Of a DNA stretch of 43,977 nt, positions 1 through 8,210 are shown piece after piece (the stretch's first letter is position 1; each line of letters starts with the position of its first letter). Below the pieces are notes generated by a model. It made no database searches. It saw only the letters and a program-made list of their open reading frames with translations, and was not told the DNA's origin. A program made the translations under genes and the position numbers. This DNA comes from Xanthomonas populi (GTDB lineage Bacteria > Pseudomonadota > Gammaproteobacteria > Xanthomonadales > Xanthomonadaceae), in assembly GCF_002940065.1 (NCBI RefSeq), contig NZ_MDEJ01000017.1, positions 1 to 43,977 on the forward strand. The letters are read 5' to 3'.

Positions 1-85
1 TATCGACAACAGGCCGGCCGGTTACGCCGAAGCGGCGTGACTCAAACCAAACAGCCTCCCATATTCCCGGAGCGGTTCACCCCAG

Positions 86-573
86 CAGGAGGTGCAGCAG
101 CGTTTGGTTGCCGGGCATTGGGAAGGCGATTTGATCAAGGGCGCATTCAATCGGTCCTGCGTCGGCACGTTGGTGGAGCAAGACGCACTTTGTGGTGCTG
201 TGCCGGATGGATGGCTGCACGGCGGCAGATGCGCTGGAAGGGGGTTACCCGCCAGATGAAAACGCTTCCTGCCTCGATGCAAACGAGCCTGACCTATGAT
301 CGCGGGACCGAACTGACGCGCTACGCCGAGCTGGTGTGGTTTGCCGACCCGCATGCGCCCTGGCAGCGCGCTAGCAACGACAGTACCAACGGCTTGCTTC
401 GCCAGTTGCTGCCCAAAGGAGCGGACCTGTCTGGCATCAGTCAGGAATACCTCACTCACATCGCCTGACTGATGAACACCCGTCCACGGAAAACCCTGGG
501 CTGCAAAACCCCCAGCGAGGCAATGCAAGACGAACTCGCAACGTTCACATCACGTGTTGCACGTGAGTCTTGA
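86..573 (+). mobile_element. IS30 family transposase remnant, frameshifted
   Basis: This is the C-terminal part of an IS30-type DDE transposase. Reading across frames recovers family landmarks: HWEGDLIKGAFNRSCVGTLVE (110-175), LTYDRGTEL (the second catalytic Asp), ADPHAPWQR, then NGLLRQLLPKG and NTRPRKTLG. The frame is lost by about one base near 181 and restored near 240 in a G run. An in-frame TGA at 466-468 replaces a codon before LMNTRPRKTL, and translation would otherwise end at 571-573. The N-terminal helix-turn-helix part is outside the window or lost. At least three lesions make this an inactive relic; it can only be mobilised in trans if intact ends exist elsewhere. Confidence 0.85.
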
Positions 574-708
574 GGCCGCCCTGGGTCGGGCATCAATCCG
601 ATAGATGTAGACAAACCAGGACAAGGTAGGTGCGCCATCGGCAGGACCGCTGCGCGGATGGGGCAAGCTGCTAGAATTCCGAGTTCCTTCCGCCGTGTCT
701 CCACCGCC

Positions 709-906
709 ATGAGCCAGACCGCCACCGCGCCCGCCAATGCCGAATCGCGCTACACTGTGCATCGCGGCGATCTGCCGCTGAGCTGCCCGACGCCGCAGAT
801 GGCGCTGTGGAACTCGCATCCGCGCGTGTACCTGCCGATCGAAGACGAGCCCAACTGCGAAGCCAAGTGCCCGTATTGCGGCGCGTTGTTCGTGCTCGCC
901 GACTGA
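709..906 (+). CDS. Small CHCC zinc-finger domain protein
   Basis: The 65-residue product has the layout of the zf-CHCC family (related to the NDUFS6 zinc domain): a Cys in LPLSCP, a His in SHPRVYLPI, and a C-terminal CPYC pair followed by GALFVLAD. A single zinc site is expected; the cellular role of the family in bacteria is poorly known. I start at ATG 709 (MSQTATAPANAE) rather than the in-frame ATG 658 because the conserved part begins soon after and the upstream part is low-quality sequence beside the IS30 relic. A TAGAAT -10-like hexamer lies at 672-677. The next gene starts 10 bp downstream, suggesting co-transcription with the LPS glycosyltransferase. Confidence 0.85.
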   Translation: MSQTATAPANAESRYTVHRGDLPLSCPTPQMALWNSHPRVYLPIEDEPNCEAKCPYCGALFVLAD

Positions 907-915
907 TTTCGCAGA

Positions 916-2028
916 ATGCACCGCCTGACCGTGGTGCAACTGCTGCCGGCGTTGCAGTCAGGCGGCGTCGAGCGCTCCACCCTGGAAATCGCCGCTGCGC
1001 TGGTGGGCGCCGGCCACCGAGCCGTGGTCGTCTCGGCCGGCGGTCGCTTGGTCCAGCCGCTGCTGGATGTGGGCGGCGAACATCTCACCCTGGATATCGG
1101 GCGCAAGTCGCTGCTGACATTGCGTTATGTGGTCGGCTTACGCCGGCTATTTGCCGAACTCGGCGCCGACATCGTGCATGCGCGTTCGCGCCTGCCGGCC
1201 TGGCTGGGCTGGTACGCGTTGCGCGGCATGCCGCAGGCGACGCGGCCGCGCTTTGTCACCACCGTGCATGGGCTCAATTCGCCCAGCCGCTACAGTGCGG
1301 TGATGACGTATGGCGAGCGGGTGATCTGCGTCTCGCAGACGGTGCGCGACTACGTCTGCACCCACTATCCGCAGACCGATACCTCGCGCCTGCGCACGAT
1401 CCCGCGCGGTGCAGATATCGCGCAATTTCCGCGTCGTCCGCACCCCGATCGCCGCGCGCGCAAGTGGGGGCAGACGCTGTTACCCGGCTTGCCGGCCGAT
1501 GTGCCATTGCTGCTGCTGCCCGGACGCGGCACGCGCCTGAAGGGACATGCCGACGGCCTGCAATTGCTCGCCGACGTGCGCGCTGCCGGCGTGCCGGCCT
1601 GGTTGTGGCTGCCGGGCGCGCGTGAGCCGGGGCGCGAAGCTTACCTGCAAGAGCTAGAAACCGGGGCGGCCAGACTGGGTGTCGCCGGGGCGGTCGCCTT
1701 CACCGAACCCACCGCACGCATCGCCGAGGCCTATGCCGCCAGCGATCTGGTGCTGCAGCTGTCGCGCAAGCCCGAGGCCTTCGGCCGCACCGTGGTGGAG
1801 GCTTTGTCGGTAGGCCGGCCGGTGTTGGGTTGGGCGCACGGTGGCGTCGGCGAGTTACTGGCCGAACTGCAGCCTGCGGGCGCGGTGCCGGCGTTCGATG
1901 CTCAGGCGCTGTGCGCACAGGCGCTGCGCATGCTGCGGCAGGCGCCGACACCGCCAGTGGCGCTGCCCTATACGTTACAGGCCATGCAATCGGCCACCCT
2001 GAAGGTCTATGACGAACTCCGCCGCTGA
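916..2028 (+). CDS. GT4-like glycosyltransferase, probable LPS core
   Basis: The 370-residue product has the two Rossmann lobes of a GT-B glycosyltransferase. The N-terminal lobe begins LLPALQSGGVERSTLEIAAAL, the usual glycine-rich acceptor loop followed by GVE. The C-terminal lobe carries LLLLPGRGTRLKGH and the donor-binding EAFGRTVVEAL (E-x7-E type) near residues 288-298. It would transfer a sugar from a nucleotide-sugar donor at the cytoplasmic face of the inner membrane. The following gene, an O-antigen ligase family protein, overlaps its end by 20 bp and waaA is nearby, so an LPS core sugar is the likely target; donor and acceptor cannot be told from sequence. Confidence 0.88.
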   Translation: MHRLTVVQLLPALQSGGVERSTLEIAAALVGAGHRAVVVSAGGRLVQPLLDVGGEHLTLDIGRKSLLTLRYVVGLRRLFAELGADIVHARSRLPAWLGWYALRGMPQATRPRFVTTVHGLNSPSRYSAVMTYGERVICVSQTVRDYVCTHYPQTDTSRLRTIPRGADIAQFPRRPHPDRRARKWGQTLLPGLPADVPLLLLPGRGTRLKGHADGLQLLADVRAAGVPAWLWLPGAREPGREAYLQELETGAARLGVAGAVAFTEPTARIAEAYAASDLVLQLSRKPEAFGRTVVEALSVGRPVLGWAHGGVGELLAELQPAGAVPAFDAQALCAQALRMLRQAPTPPVALPYTLQAMQSATLKVYDELRR

Positions 2029-3343
2029 GGCCATCCCACCCGCACCTGTGTTGACGCCCGATGCTGGTCGCTGGGCAACGCTATGGGTGATGCTGTTCGT
2101 GGCGCTATGGCCCACGCCCGGGCTGGCTGAAACCGTGTTGTCGCTGGGCGCACTGTTCGCTGCGTATCGCTTGTTGCACGCGCGTTTCCGTGGCGGCACG
2201 CGACTGCTTAGTGGCGCGGCCTGGGCGCTGACCAGTGTGTTGTTCTTCGCGTATTGGTTGCCGCAGATCCTGTCGGCGTTCGATTCGGTGGACGTGGGGC
2301 GCGCGCTGCGTAAATCGGCCACCGATCTGCGCTATCTGCCTTTCATGTGGTTGTGCGCGATCGCGGTGGCCAATGCGCAGCGGCGGCGCCGCACCTTCAC
2401 TGGCCTGGCGGTCATCGGCGGGGTGTGGACGCTGGATGCGCTGCTGCAGGCCGCGTTCGGCAGCAGCCCGTTGTTCTTCGGCCTGGATCAGATCAAGCGC
2501 CTGATCAGCGGGCATGGCCTGTGCACGGCGGAAGAACTGGCCCTGGTCGACCGCCTCAGCGGCGTGTTGGGCCCGTGCAATCTCAAGTTCGGGCAAACCC
2601 TGGCCAGTCTGTCGCCCTTTTTGCTGCTTGCGCTTGGGCGACGCGCTGCCTGGGCCTGGGCGGGCGCCGCAGCGGCGGTCGGTGTGGTGCTGGTATTGGC
2701 CGGATCGCGCGCGTCGTGGATCACCTACGGCGTGATCGTGTTGTTGTCCGGCTGGCAGTTGCTGGGCGGCCGCCGCCTTCTGGCGGTAGTGGTAGTCGGC
2801 GCGCTGTTGGCGGTCGGTGTGGTTGCGGTGACGCCGCAGGCACGCGAGCGGATTCAGCGCACCGCGTTGGCTTTCAGCAATGGCGAACAAGGCGTGGACC
2901 AGGCCTTGTCCGGGCGTGCGCAGATCTGGGGCGCTGCGCTGTGCATGATCCGCGCGCATCCGCTCAATGGGGTGGGTGCACGCGGGTTTCGTCAGGCGTA
3001 TCCTGCCTGCAATCCGGCACCCGCGCAGGCGCCGGCCTGGGGCGACGGGCCGGCCTTTCATGCGCATCAGATCGTGCTGGAAATTCTTGCCGAAACCGGC
3101 GTGATCGGTTTGCTGCTGTGGCTGGCCGGGGCGGCGCATGCTTGGCGTGCGTGGCGCTATTGCAGCGTGGCGGCGCGCGAGCAGGCACGTCCGGCAATGA
3201 TCGCATTGGTGGCAACTGTATTCCCGCTCAACACGCATCTTGCGTTCTATTCAAGCTTCTGGGGTGGCCTGAGCCTAATGCTGGCCGGCTTGTATGCCGG
3301 TGCCTTGCTCAACGACGACGCAGATCAGCCGCCGTTGCGCTAA
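2009..3343 (+). CDS. O-antigen ligase family membrane protein
   Basis: The 444-residue protein consists largely of hydrophobic segments, starting with WVMLFVALWPTPGLAETVLSLGALFA, and has a long periplasmic loop near residues 290-350. That loop contains SGRAQIWGAALCMIRAHPLNGVGARGF and HAHQIVLEILAETGVIGLLL, the pattern of the Wzy_C/WaaL superfamily (arginine-rich start, H-x-H-x-x-x-L-E, ETG-x-x-G). WaaL moves undecaprenyl-linked O-antigen onto lipid A-core in the periplasm; polymerases (Wzy) share the fold, so the exact reaction is uncertain. It overlaps the upstream glycosyltransferase by 20 bp and is likely coupled to it. It converges on the acyltransferase gene with about 70 bp between stops. 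Confidence 0.85.
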   Translation: MTNSAAEAIPPAPVLTPDAGRWATLWVMLFVALWPTPGLAETVLSLGALFAAYRLLHARFRGGTRLLSGAAWALTSVLFFAYWLPQILSAFDSVDVGRALRKSATDLRYLPFMWLCAIAVANAQRRRRTFTGLAVIGGVWTLDALLQAAFGSSPLFFGLDQIKRLISGHGLCTAEELALVDRLSGVLGPCNLKFGQTLASLSPFLLLALGRRAAWAWAGAAAAVGVVLVLAGSRASWITYGVIVLLSGWQLLGGRRLLAVVVVGALLAVGVVAVTPQARERIQRTALAFSNGEQGVDQALSGRAQIWGAALCMIRAHPLNGVGARGFRQAYPACNPAPAQAPAWGDGPAFHAHQIVLEILAETGVIGLLLWLAGAAHAWRAWRYCSVAAREQARPAMIALVATVFPLNTHLAFYSSFWGGLSLMLAGLYAGALLNDDADQPPLR

Positions 3344-3412
3344 CGCACTTCATGAGGTGAAGCCGCGCGCGGTGGATGCACGCATCGCATGTATCCGATC
3401 AACCAGCATGCA

Positions 3413-4333
3413 TCACCGATAAAAACCGCTGCGCCCACCCGGTTGGCGTTTGAAGCGCCGATGGATCCATAGGTACTGGTCCGGCGCATCGCGCACCATG
3501 TCCTCGATCGCCGCATTGACCTGCGTGGTATCGGCGATCGCATCGTCTGATGGAATACCTGCCAACGGCGGTGCGATCTTGAGGAGGTAACGGCCACCTT
3601 CGCGCCGATGGAAGTACGGCACCACCGCGCAACCGGTCAGCCGCGCCAGCTGATGCGTGGCAGTGATGGTGGAGGCCGGATGCCCGAAAAACGGCACGAA
3701 CACGGTGTCCTTGCCGCGCATGTCCTGATCCGGCGCGTACCACAGAAAACCGCCGCGCTTGAGGTGCTTGATGGTGGCGCGCAGATCCTCGTTGGCGAAC
3801 ATGTGCGTGGCATAGCGCAGCCGCCCGCGTTTGACCGCCCACTCGAACACCGGGTTTCGGTGCTTGCGGTACATGCCGGCCAGCGGCACGTGATCGCAGA
3901 GCAGCCGCCCGCACATTTCCAGCGTCATGAAGTGCCCGGACACCAGCAGTACGCCGAGCTTTTGTTCCTGCAGACGTTGCAGATGCTCCAGGCCTTCGAT
4001 CTGCACGCCGGGTCGAACGGCATCGATACTGCCCCACCAGGCGCGTGCAAATTCGAACAGACCCACGCCCAGCGCATCGAAACTGTCACGTAACAGCCGC
4101 GCTCGCCAGGCATCGTCCTGTTCGGGAAAGCACAATTTGAGATTGACCTCGGCAGCGCGCCGACGCGTGCCCGCCAGGCGCATGGTGAGCCAGCCGACAC
4201 CGCGGCCCAACGCGCGTTGCAGCATCCAGGGCAGGCGCCCGGCCAGCACCATCGCGGCAAGGCCTAGATACATCGGCCAGTGCTTGGGATTGCGCAGGGA
4301 AGGGCGGACGGCGACGTTGGCGGACTGGGACAT
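3413..4333 (-). CDS. lpxL: Lipid A late acyltransferase, LpxL/HtrB family
   Basis: The 306-residue protein belongs to the LpxL/LpxM/LpxP family, which adds a secondary acyl chain from acyl-ACP to Kdo-lipid IVA at the inner membrane. The H-x4-E catalytic dyad is visible as H134 and E139 in SGHFMTLEM. An N-terminal membrane anchor (MYLGLAAMVLAGRLPWML, about 21-38) and the conserved WYAPDQDMRGKDTVFVPFFGHPAST segment (about 205-230) fit the family. Whether it is the lauroyl or the myristoyl enzyme cannot be decided, so the symbol names the family member only. It is divergent from waaA, with 76 bp between the two starts. Confidence 0.9.
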   Translation of the reverse strand: MSQSANVAVRPSLRNPKHWPMYLGLAAMVLAGRLPWMLQRALGRGVGWLTMRLAGTRRRAAEVNLKLCFPEQDDAWRARLLRDSFDALGVGLFEFARAWWGSIDAVRPGVQIEGLEHLQRLQEQKLGVLLVSGHFMTLEMCGRLLCDHVPLAGMYRKHRNPVFEWAVKRGRLRYATHMFANEDLRATIKHLKRGGFLWYAPDQDMRGKDTVFVPFFGHPASTITATHQLARLTGCAVVPYFHRREGGRYLLKIAPPLAGIPSDDAIADTTQVNAAIEDMVRDAPDQYLWIHRRFKRQPGGRSGFYR

Positions 4334-4409
4334 CAGCTAATTCTAAGGGATCGCGCGCACCGGGCAGCGTGCACATGCGCACGTGTGGGCGCTCCCGTAT
4401 CCTGCATGC

Positions 4410-5753
4410 ATGCGGAAAGACCCGATCGAATGGCTGTTGCGCGGGCTGTACTCGGCGCTGTTGTACCTGTTGCTGCCGGTGACGGTGTACCACTTGGTGT
4501 GGCGCGGTTTTCGCGTGCGCGAATACTTCAATCGCTGGAACGAGCGCTATGCCTCCTACACGCATGCCTGCGGTCGCCCGCGGGTGTGGGTGCATGCGGT
4601 GTCGGTGGGCGAGGTCAACGCCGCCGCGCCGCTGGTCAATGCCTTGCGTGCGCAGCGCCCGGATATCCGTTGGGTCATCACCACTATCACGCCCACCGGC
4701 TCCGAGCGCGTGCGCGCGGTGTGGGGCGATGCGGTGGACCATGTGTATCTGCCCTACGACGTGCCCGGCAGCGTGAGCCGGTTTCTGGAGCATTTCCGCC
4801 CGCGTCTGGCCCTCATTCTGGAAACCGAGCTGTGGCCGAACATGTTGTTCGGTTGCCGCGACCGCAACATTCCGGTGTACATTCTCAACGCGCGGTTGTC
4901 GGCGCGGTCGCTGCGCGGTTACCGCGTGCTGGCGCCGCTGCTCAGCCGCGCGTTGCGCACCGTCACTTGCGTGGCGGCCCAGTCGTACGACGACGCCGAA
5001 CGTTTTCTCACGCTGGGCGCGCGCGCCGATCAAGTGATCGCGCTGGGCAATCTCAAATTCGATATCGCCGCACCCGCGCAGTTGCAGGCCTTGGTCGCGC
5101 AGTTCCATACCTACGTGCCGGCAACGCGACCTGTGTGGATTGCCGCCAGCACGCATGAAGGCGAGGAAGCGGCCGTGGCTGACATTCATGCGCGCCTGCT
5201 GCTGCAGTTTCCCGATCTGTTGGTGTTGTGGGCGCCGCGGCATCCCGAGCGTTTTCCAAAGGTCGAGGCACTGGCGCGCGAGCGTGGGTGGTCCGTGTCC
5301 ACGCGCAAAACCCAGCAGTGGCCGCAGGCGCGCGACACCGTGTTCGTCATCGATACGCTGGGCGAGCTGATAAGCTTCTATGCCTGCGCGCAGGTCGCCT
5401 TCGTCGGCGGCAGTCTGCAGCCGATCGGCGGGCACAACCTGCTCGAACCGGCGGCGGTCGGCACGCCGGCAGTGACCGGCCCGCATCTGCACAATTTCTC
5501 GGAGATTTCGCGGCGCATGCGCGAGGCCGATGCGGTCGCCATCTGCGAGGACGCCGATTGCGTGTATCGCGATCTTGCGCGTCTGCTCGGCGACCCGGCC
5601 CAACGTGAGGCAATGGTTGCCGCAGGTCTGGCGCTGGTTGCCAACGGCAAGGGTGCGGTGGCGCGCACGTTGGTGCAGATCGCCCCGGACCTGCCGCCGG
5701 TGGTTGGTGATGGTGTGGGGTGGTCTCAAGAATCAAGTGCACCACATCGATAA
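4410..5753 (+). CDS. waaA: 3-deoxy-D-manno-octulosonic acid transferase
   Basis: This 447-residue GT30 enzyme (KdtA/WaaA) adds Kdo to lipid IVA at the cytoplasmic face of the inner membrane, an essential step before the late acyltransferases act. An N-terminal hydrophobic anchor (LLRGLYSALLYLLLPVTVYHLVW) precedes the catalytic part with VSVGEVNAAAPLVNAL, TTITPTGSERV, LETELWPN and the donor-lobe stretch SLQPIGGHNLLEPAAVGTPAVTGPH. I use ATG 4410 (MRKDPIEW), which places the anchor at the extreme N-terminus; the in-frame ATG 4383 would add nine residues inside the probable promoter region. It converges on the FAD oxidase gene. Confidence 0.93.
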   Translation: MRKDPIEWLLRGLYSALLYLLLPVTVYHLVWRGFRVREYFNRWNERYASYTHACGRPRVWVHAVSVGEVNAAAPLVNALRAQRPDIRWVITTITPTGSERVRAVWGDAVDHVYLPYDVPGSVSRFLEHFRPRLALILETELWPNMLFGCRDRNIPVYILNARLSARSLRGYRVLAPLLSRALRTVTCVAAQSYDDAERFLTLGARADQVIALGNLKFDIAAPAQLQALVAQFHTYVPATRPVWIAASTHEGEEAAVADIHARLLLQFPDLLVLWAPRHPERFPKVEALARERGWSVSTRKTQQWPQARDTVFVIDTLGELISFYACAQVAFVGGSLQPIGGHNLLEPAAVGTPAVTGPHLHNFSEISRRMREADAVAICEDADCVYRDLARLLGDPAQREAMVAAGLALVANGKGAVARTLVQIAPDLPPVVGDGVGWSQESSAPHR

Positions 5754-5854
5754 ATCGAATGCTTGCATAGCTCGCAGGGCTGGACTTGTAGGTCATTGAT
5801 TACATTGAGGTTGCGCGCGCAGGTGATGTGACAGAAACGCGGGTTTGCAGTGGA

Positions 5855-5880
5855 TCAGTGTTGCACTTGGAACTTGAGTC
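5855..5880 (+). repeat. IS30-end-like sequence at the oxidase 3' end
   Basis: The plus-strand sequence from 5858 (GTGTTGCAC, then TTGGAACTTGAG) closely matches the 3' end of the IS30 relic at 554-574 (GTGTTGCAC, then GTGAGTCTTGAG). In transposase frame it would read VALGT-stop, like the VARES-stop of the relic. It therefore looks like the terminal scar of a lost IS30 copy. The match is short, about 17 of 21 bases, so coincidence is possible. Confidence 0.4.
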
Positions 5881-7285
5881 GGACCAGCGACGAAGAACTT
5901 TCTACAGAAGGCAGCACCTTACCCGGATTCAGGATTCCATCCGGGTCCAGCGCAGCCTTGATCGCACGCATCGCTGCCAGCGTCGGTGCGCTGAAGGCCT
6001 GTGTCATGAAATCGCGCTTGGCCACGCCGATGCCGTGTTCGCCGGAGAGTGTGCCCTCCAAGGCCAGCACCAGCGTAAACAGGCGCGGCAATGCGGCGTG
6101 CGCGCGTGCGTCTTCGTCGGCATCGGCCGGGTCGTACATGATGTTGACGTGCAGGTTGCCGTTGCCGGCATGCCCAAAGGCCACAATGGGTAATGCGAAT
6201 TCTGCCGCCAGCGCTTCCACGCCGGCCACCAGCTCGGGAATACGCGACACCGGCACCACTACGTCTTCGTTGATCTTGCCGGGTTTGATCGTGCGCAATG
6301 CCGGCGATAGCGCGCGTCGTGCGGCCCACAACTTGTCGCGCGCGCTGCCATCGGCGGCTACATTCAGTGCCAGCGCGCCCTCGCCATCGGCGGCGGCGTG
6401 CAAAGCCTGCAATGCGTACGGCAAGGTGTCGTGATCACCGTCGGCTTCGATCAGCAACATCGCGCCGGCCTCGGGCACATCGCAGCCGTTGCGTCGCAAT
6501 AAGGCAATGGCGCTGGCATCCATGAATTCCAGCATCGTCGGCGTGGCCGGTTGCGCCATCACGCGCGATACCGCAGCAGCAGCGCTGGAGGCATCGCGAT
6601 ACAGCGCGCGTAAGCCGGCTTGTGCAATCGCGCGCGGAGTCAGTTTCAACGTCGCTTCGACGATGATTGCCAAGGTGCCTTCGCTGCCGACCAGCAAATG
6701 CGTGAGGTCGTAGCCTGTTGAATTTTTCGTATAGGCGCCGCCGCAGTGGATCACATCGCCGGTGCCGGTGACCGCCACCAGGCCGAGCACGTTGTCGCGG
6801 GTGGCGCCGTATTTCACTGCGCGCGGGCCGCCGGCATTGGTGGCGAGATTACCGCCGACACTGCATATGTCCGCGCTGGACGGATCCGGTGGCCAGAACA
6901 AGCCGTGGGGCTGCAAGGCCTGCTGCAACTCGCCATTGAGCAGGCCGGGTTGCACGATGGCGCAGCGATCCGCCGGGCGCAGTGCAAGGATGCGATTCAT
7001 GCGCGCCATCGTCACCACCACGCCGCCGGAAAACGGTACTGCGGCACCGGTGGTGCCGGTGCCCGCGCCACGCGCTACGATCGGTACGCCATGCGCGCGA
7101 CAGGCCTGCACGATGGCGACCACGTCATCGGTATCGCGTGGCAAGGCGATGGCGGCGGGCAATGCCCAGCAGCGCGAATCATCTTCGCCATAACGGCGGC
7201 GCGTGTCGGCGCTGGTCAACCAGCCATCGGAGCCAAGTCGCGTGGCCAGCAATTCGGCAAGCGCGGTGGGGAGCACATCGGTCAT
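5855..7285 (-). CDS. FAD-binding oxidase, D-lactate/glycolate type (GlcD-like)
   Basis: The 476-residue protein has the FAD_binding_4 plus FAD-oxidase C architecture of the VAO/GlcD group. The PCMH FAD site shows PIVARGAGTGTTGAAVP (about 70-86), SVGGNLATNAGGPRAVKYG and VGSEGTLAIIVEATLKL; the C-terminal half has KINEDVVVP, FGHAGNGNLHVNIMYDP and GEHGIGVAKRDFM. It probably oxidises a D-2-hydroxy acid such as D-lactate or glycolate and passes electrons to quinone or cytochrome; substrate not readable. I start at ATG 7285, which overlaps the upstream gene's stop as ATGA. Family members usually end near NPGKVLP; the roughly 20 residues after it overlap sequence resembling an IS30 end. Confidence 0.9.
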   Translation of the reverse strand: MTDVLPTALAELLATRLGSDGWLTSADTRRRYGEDDSRCWALPAAIALPRDTDDVVAIVQACRAHGVPIVARGAGTGTTGAAVPFSGGVVVTMARMNRILALRPADRCAIVQPGLLNGELQQALQPHGLFWPPDPSSADICSVGGNLATNAGGPRAVKYGATRDNVLGLVAVTGTGDVIHCGGAYTKNSTGYDLTHLLVGSEGTLAIIVEATLKLTPRAIAQAGLRALYRDASSAAAAVSRVMAQPATPTMLEFMDASAIALLRRNGCDVPEAGAMLLIEADGDHDTLPYALQALHAAADGEGALALNVAADGSARDKLWAARRALSPALRTIKPGKINEDVVVPVSRIPELVAGVEALAAEFALPIVAFGHAGNGNLHVNIMYDPADADEDARAHAALPRLFTLVLALEGTLSGEHGIGVAKRDFMTQAFSAPTLAAMRAIKAALDPDGILNPGKVLPSVESSSSLVRLKFQVQH

Positions 7286-7821
7286 GACAGGTGGTCCTGT
7301 GGTGCCGCGCGCTGGATGCATGTCCATCCCCGCACTGCGACGGTAAGCGGCAGCCAGACCCAGCGCAGCTCGGAGAGCAGCGTGGCAAGGCCGCGCGCAT
7401 TGAAAAAACCGTTGGCGAACGGAGATACGCGACTCGGCCGCCACGGTGCAAACCAGCGCGCCTCGCTCCATGGCCACATCAGCGCAACGCCAAGGCCACC
7501 TGACGTCAGCGCATCCAGCACGTGATGCGATGCGGTGCAGACGAACAAAAACGCTGCGGCCTGCAACCCATCGGCACACAAGATGCGATACGCAACGCGA
7601 CCCAGAAGCGCAATCAATGCGGCGAACACTAACGAGTGATTGGCACCGCGATGGCCTAACACATCCGCAGACAGAATATGCAACGCGAACGCCAGCACAT
7701 CGGCGTCCTGCAACCTCGCCGCAACGATGCCGGCGCCGAGCAAGCGCGGCCAGAGGCGGCCGCGTTCACTGGCGCACCAGAGCGCCATCGGCACGGCAGC
7801 GTGGGTGATGATGTTGGGCAT
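7282..7821 (-). CDS. Membrane-bound metal-dependent hydrolase, YdjM/DUF457-like
   Basis: The 179-residue protein resembles the YdjM (DUF457) family of inner-membrane putative metal-dependent hydrolases. It begins MPNIITHAAVPMAL with an early conserved His, continues DADVLAFALHI and LGHRGANHSLVFAALIALL, and has a further His pair in TASHHVLDALTSGGLGVALMWP. These His and Asp residues alternate with hydrophobic segments as in the family. The substrate is unknown. It lies in a minus-strand run: yraN ends 17 bp upstream and its own stop overlaps the start of the oxidase gene by 4 bp, so the genes are probably co-transcribed although no shared pathway is evident. Confidence 0.8.
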   Translation of the reverse strand: MPNIITHAAVPMALWCASERGRLWPRLLGAGIVAARLQDADVLAFALHILSADVLGHRGANHSLVFAALIALLGRVAYRILCADGLQAAAFLFVCTASHHVLDALTSGGLGVALMWPWSEARWFAPWRPSRVSPFANGFFNARGLATLLSELRWVWLPLTVAVRGWTCIQRAAPQDHLS

Positions 7822-7837
7822 CGAGCGTGGGTCGTTG

Positions 7838-8206
7838 TCAGCAATCGTCGGCGCGGAAGGCGTCGCGTATCCAATTCAGCGACGGCGGCTCGCCGCTGGC
7901 TTCGACCACATCGAAGCGGCACGGCAATGTCGCCAGTACCGGGTGATAGGCAAGAAACAATTGCGCGGCAAGCACCAGTTTGCGGCGCTTGCGCCGGTCC
8001 ACCGATGCAGCACCACCGCCGAAACGGGTGTCGCGTCGATAACGCACTTCCACGAACACCAGCGCCTGCCCGTCGCACATCACCAGATCGAGTTCGCCGC
8101 CGCGGTAGTTGGCATTGCCGACGACCAGCCGCAGGCCGGCCTGCTCCAGCACCGCGCGTGCCAGCGCTTCCACCGCCGCACCACGCTGTTGACGCGCTGC
8201 CGGCAT
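7838..8206 (-). CDS. yraN: YraN family (UPF0102) nuclease-like protein
   Basis: The 122-residue protein matches the UPF0102/YraN family, which has a PD-(D/E)XK nuclease-like fold. The signature is present: [21 protein letters not shown] at the N-terminus, [27 protein letters not shown] with the Glu and Asp of GELDL and the E-V-R of the third acidic position, and [17 protein letters not shown] start at ATG 8206 (MPAARQQRG); the longer in-frame ORF runs back into lpoA. Only 4 bp separate it from the lpoA stop, the same lpoA-yraN order as in enterobacteria. The cellular function is not established. Confidence 0.9.
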   Translation of the reverse strand: MPAARQQRGAAVEALARAVLEQAGLRLVVGNANYRGGELDLVMCDGQALVFVEVRYRRDTRFGGGAASVDRRKRRKLVLAAQLFLAYHPVLATLPCRFDVVEASGEPPSLNWIRDAFRADDC

Positions 8207-8210
8207 GGCG

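Noticed and set aside
2105-3238. 377-codon minus-strand open frame
   Set aside because: It is antisense to the O-antigen ligase gene, Gln/Arg/His-rich, with no recognisable motif.
4086-5729. 547-codon minus-strand open frame
   Set aside because: It is antisense to waaA and its promoter; composition typical of a shadow frame.
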